64,000 nt of DNA from Brevundimonas variabilis (GTDB lineage: Bacteria; Pseudomonadota; Alphaproteobacteria; Caulobacterales; Caulobacteraceae), in the NCBI RefSeq assembly GCF_014199945.1, contig NZ_JACHOR010000005.1, positions 278,199-342,198 of the forward strand. Reading direction: 5' to 3'. Position numbers and translations under genes: made by a program. The notes beneath the pieces were generated by a model that was not told the origin of the DNA, made no database searches, and saw only the letters and a program-made list of their open reading frames with translations. Positions within the stretch are counted from its first letter, which is position 1. Each line of letters opens with the position of its first letter. Positions 51,296-59,885 of the stretch are shown here, in pieces.

Positions 51296-51577
51296 TCAGT
51301 CCAGCAGGACGTCCCGGCTCAGGCTGTTGCCGATGGCATCCAACAGTCCCAGCGACTGTCGAAGACTGGCGGGTGAATCGCCCCTGTCCGCGGCACCATC
51401 AATCTTCACCTCGATGGCCGTGTCGACGATGTCGACCGCGTCAGCCACGGTGATAACCTGGCGCGAGATCAGGCCATGGATCAGGCTCTCGATCAGCAGC
51501 ATCGCGGCCTGGCCATGGGCGTCGGGGCCATGAGCGGCGTCAAGATCCGTTTTGTCGTTGGACTGGTCGATGGACAT
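51296..51577 (-). CDS. Small hypothetical protein
   Basis: 93 residues. The acidic N-terminus (MSIDQSNDKTDLDAAHGPDA) leads to a helical core (AAMLLIESLIHGLISRQVIT and VADAVDIVDTAIEVKI). No named family. 17 bp downstream of the convergent kinase, with its own promoter region shared with the divergent Crp/Fnr gene. A small regulatory or adaptor role is possible. Confidence 0.65.
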   Translation of the reverse strand: MSIDQSNDKTDLDAAHGPDAHGQAAMLLIESLIHGLISRQVITVADAVDIVDTAIEVKIDGAADRGDSPASLRQSLGLLDAIGNSLSRDVLLD

Positions 51578-51740
51578 GCTGCGGATTCCTTCGGCGCACT
51601 TCTGGCCGAGGGAAGGTTCGCCCGAGCCGCCGCTTGACTGGCTTTCTAGGGGACCGTCCGGCGTTATCTATCACCTACATCAACAATGAACTATAACTTT
51701 GATCAATATCTAAGCCTGAGCTGGCGTGTGATGGTGCGCG

Positions 51741-52478
51741 ATGAGTAACCGTTTCGTCGAAAAGCTGAACGGGTTCTCGCGCCTGTCTCCAAATGACATT
51801 GCTGCCCTGACGGCCGCCACAGCGGATCAGAGGCTCTACACCGCCCGGCATGATCTGATCCGCGAAGGCGACCGACCCGGCCCGGTCTTTGTCGTGCTCG
51901 ACGGTTGGGCCTGCCGCTACAAGATCCTGCCGAACGGTTCGCGACAGATCCTGGCCTATCTGATGCCGGGTGACAGCTGCGATCTTCATGTCGGCCTGCT
52001 GGCCGAAATGGACCACAGTATCCAGACGATCACCCCCGCCCTCGTGGCGACGATTTCCCGTCCCGAGATGGATGATGTTTTCACCCGCTATCCCGGCATC
52101 GCCAAAGCCTTGTACCTGTCGCAACTGATCGACGAAGGCACGATGCGGGCCTGGATCACCAGCATGGGTCGCCGGGCCAGCATTGAGCGCGTCGCTCACC
52201 TGATGTGCGAACTCTACCTCCGGGCCCACAACATCGGCATCACCCTCGAACCGCCGTTTGCCCTGCCCCTTTCACAGACCATGCTGGCAGACTCGCTCGG
52301 CATGACGCCGGTTCACCTGAACCGGGTGCTGAAGGAACTCCGCGGCACCGGCGCGATGACCCTCCAGCGCGGCAGCCTCATCATCGAGGATCCGGTTCAG
52401 CTGAACCGGATCGCCGGCTTCGACGAGAACTATCTGCACCGCCGGTTGCGGACGGCCTTTGCTGGCCAGGACCGCTAG
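51741..52478 (+). CDS. Crp/Fnr-family transcription regulator
   Basis: 245 residues. N-terminal cyclic-nucleotide-binding-fold sensor domain (REGDRPGPVFVVLDGWACRY, RQILAYLMPGDSCDLHVGLL), dimer helix, then a C-terminal winged helix with LSQTMLADSLGMTPVHLNRV. There are no N-terminal Fnr-type cysteines. The RxRxE-type cAMP contacts are not evident, so its effector is unknown. DNA recognition helix TPVHLNRVLKELRG differs from E. coli Crp. It probably acts on its own promoter region (51578-51740, AT-rich). Confidence 0.88.
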   Translation: MSNRFVEKLNGFSRLSPNDIAALTAATADQRLYTARHDLIREGDRPGPVFVVLDGWACRYKILPNGSRQILAYLMPGDSCDLHVGLLAEMDHSIQTITPALVATISRPEMDDVFTRYPGIAKALYLSQLIDEGTMRAWITSMGRRASIERVAHLMCELYLRAHNIGITLEPPFALPLSQTMLADSLGMTPVHLNRVLKELRGTGAMTLQRGSLIIEDPVQLNRIAGFDENYLHRRLRTAFAGQDR

Positions 52479-52505
52479 GGAACAGGCACCCCCGCATCTC
52501 AACCT

Positions 52506-52757
52506 ATGTTCGCTCGCGCGCTGCGGGCGCGTGCCACGGTCAAGCTGCCGCACATGCGGCTGGGCACGGGGAGTGTGGGCATGTTCTATTTCTGTCTGGT
52601 CGAAACCGACCTGCTTCGCCCCCACCTCGAATGGCTTCCGGGCGAGACGCTGGGGGCCGCACAGCGCTTCGAGCGCCAGATCCCCGACCAGCACCGCAAG
52701 CCCGCGGCGACCTACATCTATGCCGAGGATGAGCGGGTGGACATCCCCTTGCCCTGA
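52506..52757 (+). CDS. Small hypothetical protein
   Basis: 83 residues beginning MFARALRARATVKLPHMRLG. The C-terminal two-thirds have an alpha/beta look (MFYFCLVETDLLRPHLEWLP, TYIYAEDERVDIPLP). No family known to me. It lies 27 bp after the Crp/Fnr gene on the same strand and could be co-transcribed. Confidence 0.5.
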   Translation: MFARALRARATVKLPHMRLGTGSVGMFYFCLVETDLLRPHLEWLPGETLGAAQRFERQIPDQHRKPAATYIYAEDERVDIPLP

Positions 52758-52919
52758 CAGGCCGGGACCATTCCCCCGGGGTGACTTCTGCCTTGTCCGA
52801 GCCGAAGCGCTCCGTTAGGCTTTCCGCACGGGCCGTCGCGGACGCCCGTCCAGACGGCCCGCCGTCCAAGGTCCGCTCCTTCAGCCGCACGTCGATGTGC
52901 GGGGTTCGGAGCGCGTATT

Positions 52920-54173
52920 GTGTCGGATCTGACCCACGATTCTTCAGATGACCCTCGTCCGGCCCGGATGAGCCTCCCGGCCCTGTTCGGGCGGTTCCTG
53001 ATGTTCGGCTGCCTGGCCTTCGGCGGGCCTGTGGCCCAGATCGCCATGATCCGGCGCGACCTCATCGAACGCGACCGCTGGATGTCGCCAGGCCATTTCA
53101 ACCGGCTGCTGGCCGTCATGCAGGTCCTGCCGGGACCGGAAGCCCACGAGCTTTGCGTCCACCTCGGCATACGGGCCAGGGGGCGGCTGGGCGGTCTGCT
53201 GGCCGGGATCGGCTTCATGCTGCCGGGCCTCGTGCTGATGATGGCGGCTGCCTGGGCCTATGTGACTTTCGGGCCCGGACAGGCCGGGCTCGCCGCCACC
53301 TTCCTCGGAATCCAGGTGGCGGTCCTCGCCGTGATCGTGCGCGCGGTGCACCGGATCGGCCAGCATATCCTCGAGGATCGCCTGCTGTGGAGCCTCGCGA
53401 TCATCGCCGGTGCCGCCACCCTGCTGGGCGTCAGCTTCTGGATCGTTCTGGCCGGGACCGGTCTCGTCTACGGGCTGGGACACGCCGGGCGCACCCGCCT
53501 GGCCATCGCCGCCGGTCTGTTCGCGGCGACAGCGGGCGCGGTCGGGCTGATGCTCGCGGCAGAAAGCGGCGTTGGCTGGCCGTCATTGTCCCGCCCCGAT
53601 TTGGGCGTCGCGAGCACGGGAGCGACACAGGCCGGGGCGGCCGGCATCCTGGCCCTGTTCCTTGCCGGGCTGAAAGCCGGGCTCCTGACCTTCGGCGGAG
53701 CCTATACGGCCATTCCCTTCGTCCGTGCCGACACGGTCGGGCGGGGCTGGGTCAGCGAAGGCCAGTTCCTGGATGGTGTGGCGCTCAGCGGCGTCCTGCC
53801 CGCACCGCTCGTCATCTTCTGCACCTTCGTGGGCTATGTGGCGGGCGGACCCCTGGGGGCGCTCGCGATCACGGCGGGTGTGTTCCTGCCCGCCTTTGCC
53901 TTCTTGATGATCTTCTACGAGCGGCTCGAGCGGGTGATGGACATGGCGGGGCTACAGACCCTGCTGGCCGGGGTGGCGGCCGGCGTGGTGGGGATCATCG
54001 CCGCCACCACGCTCCAGCTGGCGTGGGCAACCGTCCCGCGCCTGCCCACCCTGTGGCCCGCCCTGCCGATCTTCGCCGCAGCCCTTGCGATCGTCTACCT
54101 CTGGAAAAGCCGGTTCAATGCGGTGGTCATCGTGGCCCTGGCGGGTCTTGCCGGCGCGCTGGCCTTCGGCTGA
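52920..54173 (+). CDS. chrA: Chromate transporter, two-domain CHR family
   Basis: 417 residues from GTG 52920. The two homologous CHR halves are each about 190 residues with six or so helices. The first has LFGRFLMFGCLAFGGPVAQI, VLPGPEAHELCVHLG and GGLLAGIGFMLPGLVLM; the second GLKAGLLTFGGAYTAIPFVR, GVLPAPLVIFCTFVGYVAGG and GVFLPAFAFLMIF. The FGGP(V/Y) and PGP motifs are intact. It expels chromate or related oxyanions using proton or sulfate gradients. No chrB regulator adjacent. Ends seven bases from the convergent TonB receptor. Confidence 0.92.
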   Translation: MSDLTHDSSDDPRPARMSLPALFGRFLMFGCLAFGGPVAQIAMIRRDLIERDRWMSPGHFNRLLAVMQVLPGPEAHELCVHLGIRARGRLGGLLAGIGFMLPGLVLMMAAAWAYVTFGPGQAGLAATFLGIQVAVLAVIVRAVHRIGQHILEDRLLWSLAIIAGAATLLGVSFWIVLAGTGLVYGLGHAGRTRLAIAAGLFAATAGAVGLMLAAESGVGWPSLSRPDLGVASTGATQAGAAGILALFLAGLKAGLLTFGGAYTAIPFVRADTVGRGWVSEGQFLDGVALSGVLPAPLVIFCTFVGYVAGGPLGALAITAGVFLPAFAFLMIFYERLERVMDMAGLQTLLAGVAAGVVGIIAATTLQLAWATVPRLPTLWPALPIFAAALAIVYLWKSRFNAVVIVALAGLAGALAFG

Positions 54174-54180
54174 CCCGCCC

Positions 54181-56544
54181 TCAGTACCGCGCGCGCAGGG
54201 TGACGCCGACGGTCCGCGGGTCGCCCGGATTGCCGATCACAAGGCCCGAGTTGCCGGTCTGGATGCTGACGAACTGCAGATAGTCCTCGTCCAGGGCATT
54301 GCGGACAAAGATTTGGGCTTCCCAGCCGGCGTCGGATCGATAGCCGGCTCGCAGGTTGACCAGGCCATAGCCGTCGATCCGCGCATATTCTGAAACCGCC
54401 GCATCGGCGAAATAGGCCGAGCGATAGCTGGCGTCGGCCCCGACCAGGATCTCGCCCCCGGTCCGCTCCACCCGCCACCGGTATTCGCCGCCGATGGACC
54501 CGGCCCAGGGCGACACACCCGGGAACTCCTTGCCCGACAGATCGCAGGCTGCGGTCGCGGGGCCGATCCGTTCGAGCGGGCAGGGGCCATTGGCAAAGGA
54601 CGCATACTCACCGTCCGTCCAGGCAAGATTGGCATACAGGTCCAGCCGGTCCGTAGGCCGCGCGGTCAGGTCCAGTTCGACGCCGCGAATCTCGACCTTC
54701 TCGACATTGGCCAGATAGCCGCGCAGTGCGCCCGGCCCCGCATCGACCACATTGGCCTGGAAGTCCGCGATCTCGGTGTAATAGGCCGCGAGATTGGCCG
54801 TCAGGCGCCGGTCGAAGCTCTGGGTCTTCAGCCCCAGCTCATAGGTGGTGACCTCTTCGGGGTCGACCTCGACGCTGTTCAGGGCGGGCAGGCCGTTGGC
54901 CAGGGTCGGCAGGCCCGCCATGTTGATGCCGCCGGACTTGAAGCCCCGGGCATAGGAGCCATAGACCAGCACGTCGTCGTTGATGTCGTAGGAGGCGGCG
55001 ATCTGGCCCGATACGCTGCCGTCCGAGATCTCGGCGGAATAGGTCTGGGGCCGCGCAATACCCAGGCGACGCGAGATCAGGGTCGCATCGGTCGTCACCA
55101 GCCCTCCGGCCGTCGTCGCCGTATAGGTGCCGGACTTGGACTCGTCGGTGTAACGCAGGCCCGGCGTGACACGGAACCGGTCCGTGATGTTCCAGGTGAA
55201 CTGACCGAAGACCGCCCAGGACTCGGTGTTGATGCTCGACACGTTGAACACCTTGTAGCCGTCCAGCAGGGCCGAGGGGACGGTCGGGCCCAGCAGCCAG
55301 TAGGACGCATCCCGGCCGTATTCGGTGACCCCGTCGGTATCGATCGTCTGGTCGAAATAATAGAGGCCTGCGGTCCAGTCGATCGTCCGCGACCCCTGCG
55401 AGCCGATGCGGAACTCCTGGCTGAACTGGTTCTGGTGGGACGGGTTGGCCGACTGCCGGATGATGTCGAGGGCCGTATAGTCGCGATCGTTGGCGGGCTC
55501 CCAGTCCCACTCGCGATAGGCCGTCACCGAGGTGAAGCCGATGTCCCCGAAATCGTAGTCGACGATGGCCGAACCGCCTGCATGCCACTGGTCGGCCTGG
55601 ATGTCGAAATCGACATCTGACAGCCGGTCATAGGGGTTCAGGCTGGCAAGCGCATAGGCACGGCCCGCCGCCAGGTTCGGAAACTGCTGGGCGGCCGGTC
55701 GCTGCGTCGGTCCGTAGGTGACATAGACCTGGGCACAGCAGTTGGTCTCCTGACGGCTGTGATCGCCCGACAGGCGCACGCTCAGCCGGTCGTCGGGCTG
55801 GATCAGCAGCTGTCCCCTCAGGCTCAGGCCGTTCACGTTGTTCTGGTTCTCGCCATTGGTGACATTGGTCAGAAAGCCATCGCGCTGGTTCGACACGAAC
55901 GACAGGCGTCCGGCAACCACATCGCCATACAGCGGCCCTGCAACCGTCCCCTTGATCTGCCGCAGACCATAGTCGCCGATCGTGACCTCCCCCACGCCTT
56001 CCAGTGTGAACGTCGGGGCCCGGGTCGTGATGTTCAGCGCCCCCGCGGTCGTATTCTTGCCGAAGAGGGTGCCTTGCGGCCCGCGCAGCACCTCGATCCG
56101 GTCGATGTCGATGAAGTCCAGCGTCGCGGTGGCCGGACGGGCATTGTAGACCTGGTCGACATACAGGCCGACGCCCTGTTCCAGACCGTCATTGGCCAGG
56201 CCATAGCTGGCCCCCAGACCCCGGATCGTGAAGGACGTGTTGCGCGGGTTGGAACTCAGGATCTGCAGACTGGGCACGAGCTGCGTCAGCTGCCCCACAT
56301 TGCTGGTTCCGGTACTGTCCAGCAATTCGTTGGAAACGACACTCAGGGCGATCGGGATGTCCTGGACATTCTCCTCGCGTCGCCGCGCCGTGACCACGAT
56401 GTCCCCCAGTCGGGCGGTCGGCGATCGGTCCGGACCAGGCGGTCCTTCGGCCGACTGGGCCAGGGCCGGGCCTGCCACCAGTATTTCTAATGCGGCGACA
56501 CTGCCGAGCCAGAGCCGTCGTCGATGCAATCCGCTGCGTTTCAT
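54181..56544 (-). CDS. TonB-dependent outer-membrane receptor
   Basis: 787 residues from ATG 56544 (MKRSGLHRRRLWLGSVAALE). A signal peptide ends near LVAGPALAQS and a TonB-box-like sequence follows (GDIVVTARRREENVQDIPIA). The plug has IRGLGASYGLANDGLEQG, VGLYVDQVYNARP and IEVLRGPQGTLFGKNTTAGA, the standard 'IEVLRGPQG' signature. The barrel ends VTLRARY. EENVQDIPIALSV plus LRGPQGTLFGKNT places it in the large sphingomonad/caulobacter group whose substrates include carbohydrates, vitamins and siderophores; not decidable here. No partner genes next to it; convergent with chrA. No clear Fur or other operator was seen upstream. Confidence 0.92.
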   Translation of the reverse strand: MKRSGLHRRRLWLGSVAALEILVAGPALAQSAEGPPGPDRSPTARLGDIVVTARRREENVQDIPIALSVVSNELLDSTGTSNVGQLTQLVPSLQILSSNPRNTSFTIRGLGASYGLANDGLEQGVGLYVDQVYNARPATATLDFIDIDRIEVLRGPQGTLFGKNTTAGALNITTRAPTFTLEGVGEVTIGDYGLRQIKGTVAGPLYGDVVAGRLSFVSNQRDGFLTNVTNGENQNNVNGLSLRGQLLIQPDDRLSVRLSGDHSRQETNCCAQVYVTYGPTQRPAAQQFPNLAAGRAYALASLNPYDRLSDVDFDIQADQWHAGGSAIVDYDFGDIGFTSVTAYREWDWEPANDRDYTALDIIRQSANPSHQNQFSQEFRIGSQGSRTIDWTAGLYYFDQTIDTDGVTEYGRDASYWLLGPTVPSALLDGYKVFNVSSINTESWAVFGQFTWNITDRFRVTPGLRYTDESKSGTYTATTAGGLVTTDATLISRRLGIARPQTYSAEISDGSVSGQIAASYDINDDVLVYGSYARGFKSGGINMAGLPTLANGLPALNSVEVDPEEVTTYELGLKTQSFDRRLTANLAAYYTEIADFQANVVDAGPGALRGYLANVEKVEIRGVELDLTARPTDRLDLYANLAWTDGEYASFANGPCPLERIGPATAACDLSGKEFPGVSPWAGSIGGEYRWRVERTGGEILVGADASYRSAYFADAAVSEYARIDGYGLVNLRAGYRSDAGWEAQIFVRNALDEDYLQFVSIQTGNSGLVIGNPGDPRTVGVTLRARY

Positions 56545-57008
56545 GCCCGATAAATCCCTCACACCCCGGTTCCATGGGGCCCATAGCTCAGGATTATGAG
56601 GAGATCAGATCCCGCACGAGCGAGATTCGTTGGGCTCCATCGATAGCTCTTCTGGGGGTCTCACGGGTGACGCGACACCGGTTTTCGGGCCCGCTTCTGT
56701 GGCCGGTCTGAGAGACCTGACCCCTCCAGTCCGCACAAATCCCGCGCGTGATGCCCGTCAGAACAAGCGCTTGCCTGAAAAGAGCAGGCGATGTTCCAGC
56801 ACGACCCGAACCCGTGGGAGACTGCACACCGGTCTCTGACATCCCGGTCCTGTTCCAGCCCTTCCAGACTCTCTGGAGATCAAGACGATCAAGACGATCA
56901 GGACGGTTTTTTTTTACTGACCCCTCTCCCGGCGGGAGAGGGCTTGAGGCTCGCAGAGCGAAGCGATGCGTCAGCCGAAAGGGTGAGGGGCCAAAGCCCC
57001 CCGCGATC
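56545..57008. other. Intergenic region upstream of TonB receptor, with repeats
   Basis: 464 bp without a clear gene. It contains three 9-bp units GATCAAGAC (56878-56904) followed by nine T residues (56907-56915) and the 70-bp inverted-repeat element at 56921-56990. Confidence 0.5.
56921..56990. repeat. 70-bp intergenic inverted-repeat element
   Basis: CCCCTCTCCCGGCGGGAGAG-GGCTTGAGGC at the left and the GGGTGAGGGG end at the right, around TCGCAGAGCGAAGCGATGCG. This sequence type, a CCCTCTCCC hairpin plus GAGCGAAGCGATGCG, is very common between genes in Caulobacter and relatives. Confidence 0.7.
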
Positions 57009-58793
57009 CTACTGGGTCCGGGCCACGCCCTCGCGCCGGTCGTCGGCGCCGCCATCCCAGCCCCAGCCGGCCGGACCCTGTTTCCAGAAGCCCCCGTGCA
57101 GGCCCGAGTTCTCCGACGCATTGGGGCGCAGGGTGATCCCGTTGGCGTTCAGTCCGTCGCGCAGCGCCGGCGAGAACCGGTCGGTATCCGCGCCGATCCC
57201 GGTCCCCCGTGCCACCAGATTGGGCAGGTCGAAGGCCGCCTGGGTGTCCATTCCCCAGATCAGCGTCCCGATCAGGGCCTTGGCATTGTAGGCCAGGATC
57301 GAGGGTCCGCCCGGTGACCCGATCGCCCCGACCAGCCGCCCGCGGGCATCCAGCACGATCACCGGCGACATCGACGACCGGGGCCGCTTTCCGGCCGCCA
57401 CGGCATTGGCCGCCGGCCGCCCCTGGTCGTCGGTGGCGCTGAACGAGAAGTCGGTCAGCTGGTTGTTCAGGAAGAAACCGCCGGTCATCCGGCCCGAGCC
57501 GAAGATGCTCTCGACCGTGGTGGTCATGCTGACCGCATTGCCCTGGTCGTCGACGACCACGAAATGCGAGGTGCCGGCGACCTCCCGGGTGGCATCCCCC
57601 GCCCGGAACACGCCACCGGGCGGATTGCCGGCCTCGACAGGCCCGGTCAGACCGGGGGCCAGGGCCGCGCGCTCGGCCACATAGGTCTCGTCCAGCAGCC
57701 CCTGCACGGGGACGCCGACGAAGGCCGGGTCCCCGACATAGCGGTCCCGGTCGGCATACATCAGCCGCTGGAGCTGGGCGAAGGCGGTCCAGGCCTCGAC
57801 GCTGTCGGGCCCCTGATCGATCGCCGGGGTCTCTTCCGCCATGGCCAGCAGTTGCAGGACCGCCAGGCCGCTCGACGGCGGGGGCGGCACGCAGACCACA
57901 TAGACCCGGAACGGACGGCACAGGGCACCGCGCTCGAGGGGCACATAGGCGGCAATATCGGCCTCCGTCAGCCCGCCGGGACGGGGGGCCTCGGCCACCG
58001 TGGCGGCGATCCCGGCTGCGATCGGCCCGCGATAGAAGGCCTCGGCCCCGCCCTCGGCCAGCGTCCGCACGGTCCGGGCATAGTCCGGGTTCCGCAGGGT
58101 GTCGCCGGCGACATAGCGGGTCCCGTCCGGCTTGGTGAAATAGGCACTGGCCCAGCGGCTTCGCGCCTGGCCCCGGGTGCCGGCGATCATCCCCGCCAGC
58201 CGCGGCGACACGGTGAACCCCTCGTCGGCCAGCCGCTCGGCATCGCCGAACAGCGAGGCCCAGGGCAGCACGCCATGCGCCTTCTGCGCCATGCCCAGCA
58301 TGGCCACGGCGCCCGGTGCGCCGGTCGACCGTCCGCTCAGGATGGCATCCGGGACCGACAGGGTCCGGCCGTCCTCGACGAAAAGGTCTGGCGTAGCCGA
58401 GGCCGGTGCCGTCTCGCGCCCGTCATAGGCCGTCACCTCGCGGGTATCGGCGTCGTACAGCATCATGAAGGCCCCGCCGCCCAGTCCAGACGACTGGGGC
58501 TCGACCAGTCCCAGCACGGCCTGGATCGCCACGGCGGCATCGACCGCCGTCCCGCCGCGCCGCAGCACCGCCATCCCGGCCTCCACCGCCAGGGGATTGG
58601 CCGCCGCCACGAACGGCCCCCGCGCCATCGGGGCCTCGGCCACGACCGGCACGACCGGTGCCGGACCCGACGCTGTGCGGGCCACGCCCTGACAGGCCGC
58701 CAGCGCTCCTGCAGCGACCATGACGACGGCAGTCATGCCCGCCCGCCGCTGTGACTTCGGACCGGGCCGGAAAGGGGAGGTCAACGGGCGCAT
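57009..58793 (-). CDS. ggt: Gamma-glutamyltransferase (lipoprotein)
   Basis: 594 residues from ATG 58793. The signal MTAVVMVAAGALAACQG ends in a lipobox (C34), so this form is membrane-anchored in the periplasm. The N-terminal nucleophile is Thr408 in EVAGTSHFVVVDDQGNAVSM, created by autocleavage into large and small subunits. Substrate-binding signatures RRGGTAVDAAVAIQAVLGLV and GSGRMTGGFFLNNQLTDFSF are present, and GSPGG follows. It hydrolyses or transfers the gamma-glutamyl group of glutathione. The N-terminal 28 codons of a longer frame are not supported by a start. Confidence 0.93.
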   Translation of the reverse strand: MRPLTSPFRPGPKSQRRAGMTAVVMVAAGALAACQGVARTASGPAPVVPVVAEAPMARGPFVAAANPLAVEAGMAVLRRGGTAVDAAVAIQAVLGLVEPQSSGLGGGAFMMLYDADTREVTAYDGRETAPASATPDLFVEDGRTLSVPDAILSGRSTGAPGAVAMLGMAQKAHGVLPWASLFGDAERLADEGFTVSPRLAGMIAGTRGQARSRWASAYFTKPDGTRYVAGDTLRNPDYARTVRTLAEGGAEAFYRGPIAAGIAATVAEAPRPGGLTEADIAAYVPLERGALCRPFRVYVVCVPPPPSSGLAVLQLLAMAEETPAIDQGPDSVEAWTAFAQLQRLMYADRDRYVGDPAFVGVPVQGLLDETYVAERAALAPGLTGPVEAGNPPGGVFRAGDATREVAGTSHFVVVDDQGNAVSMTTTVESIFGSGRMTGGFFLNNQLTDFSFSATDDQGRPAANAVAAGKRPRSSMSPVIVLDARGRLVGAIGSPGGPSILAYNAKALIGTLIWGMDTQAAFDLPNLVARGTGIGADTDRFSPALRDGLNANGITLRPNASENSGLHGGFWKQGPAGWGWDGGADDRREGVARTQ

Positions 58794-58957
58794 GGGCGAC
58801 CCTCTTCTTGCAGGACGACAAACGGGGAGGCCGTCACGATTAGGCCGCCACCCGCCCTTCGCCAACCCCGGACACACGAAGTCAGAATCCCGGCCGATCC
58901 CGCTTGCACTCCCGTCCCCCCTCCGCTAAAGACCCGCCCTCGCCGAAAGGCCTGTGC

Positions 58958-59034
58958 GCGCCCGTAGCTCAGCTGGATAGAGCATCAGACTACGAATCTG
59001 AGGGTCGGACGTTCGAATCGTTCCGGGCGCGCCA
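58958..59034 (+). tRNA. tRNA-Arg(ACG)
   Basis: Acceptor GCGCCCG pairs with CGGGCGC. D arm GCTC-AGCTGGATA-GAGC, anticodon arm CAGAC-TACGAAT-CTG with anticodon ACG, T arm around GTTCGAATC. Ends with an encoded CCA. A34 becomes inosine after deamination. Confidence 0.95.
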
Positions 59035-59063
59035 TTTTCTCCTGCAATCCGTCACCTCGCCCC

Positions 59064-59774
59064 CTAGGGCATGGCCGAGGCTCCGAGCAGGCCGATCGCG
59101 ACCACCAGGGCTCCGCCAATCAGGCCGCTGATCTGCACGGCCAGCATCAGCAGGATGGCCTTGCCGATGCCGGCGAGGGTGGTGCGGAACCAGCGTCCCC
59201 GGCCCATGCGAAGGAAGGCGATGACGCCCAGGAGGATGACGACAAGGGAGATGAGCGCTGCCAACGGGCTTTTGCCATACGCCCACCAGGTGAGGGGGAG
59301 GATGAGCACGGTCCAGGCGCACAGCCAGGCGAAGGCGGCCCTGAATCCGCGCCGCCAGCCCAGGTCCTCTTGGTCCCAGAGCCGAAGCAGCGGAGCCGCA
59401 GCCAGGGCATAGAACAGGGACAGCAGGGGCACCATGACCAGCGTCATCCAGCCGTCAGCGTCGGCGGCGAAGGCATCGGTTGACTTGCCCGACCGTTCCT
59501 GAAGCGCGCCCATCATGTCCGGCGGCAGGCCCTCCAGCATGTAGCCAGCCCCGCCACGCAGGAACAGGACCAGCATCAGGAAGGCGTTCAGGGCGAGATA
59601 CAGGCGCAGGGGACGGGCATAGGCCCCCCCGCCTTCGGCCCCCTGTTCCATCCAGGCCTGGAGCACGCCGGCCGGTCGCAGGACGAGCTGTTTGACCGTG
59701 ACGAATTCGCGCCCGCCGAACCCCAGCATATCATCGGCCAGGGCCGCCCCCGGCTTGTCTGCATCAACCATCAT
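59064..59774 (-). CDS. DUF3667-like membrane protein
   Basis: 236 residues from ATG 59774. The N-terminal segment (MLGFGGREFVTVKQLVLRPA, then GVLQAWMEQG and ARPLRLYLALNAFLMLVLFL) resembles DUF3667 proteins, where a Cys-rich head is followed by PxR-Y-L motifs; here the Cys-rich head is absent. Four to five transmembrane helices (LVMVPLLSLFYALAAAPLLR, AAFAWLCAWTVLILPLTWWA, AALISLVVILLGVIAFLRMG, AILLMLAVQISGLIGGALVV). Inner membrane, function unknown. Confidence 0.65.
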   Translation of the reverse strand: MMVDADKPGAALADDMLGFGGREFVTVKQLVLRPAGVLQAWMEQGAEGGGAYARPLRLYLALNAFLMLVLFLRGGAGYMLEGLPPDMMGALQERSGKSTDAFAADADGWMTLVMVPLLSLFYALAAAPLLRLWDQEDLGWRRGFRAAFAWLCAWTVLILPLTWWAYGKSPLAALISLVVILLGVIAFLRMGRGRWFRTTLAGIGKAILLMLAVQISGLIGGALVVAIGLLGASAMP

Positions 59775-59885
59775 GCCCCCCTTGTCCTCCGGGGTCCTGT
59801 CGGGGACACGGGAGTTCTCCAGACACGATCAACCATCGACTGTTCGCGGGCAAGGCCTCTGCTGACGCAGGCAGCAGATCCGGTC

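Noticed and set aside
51640..51710. TTGATCAA upstream of the Crp/Fnr gene as an Fnr box
   Set aside because: An Fnr box needs TTGAT-N4-ATCAA; here the half-sites touch, so it does not fit.
56878..56915. Three GATCAAGAC units and a T9 run as a terminator or regulatory repeat
   Set aside because: The T-run has no stable stem before it on the plus strand, and only three short units are present; too little to assign a role.
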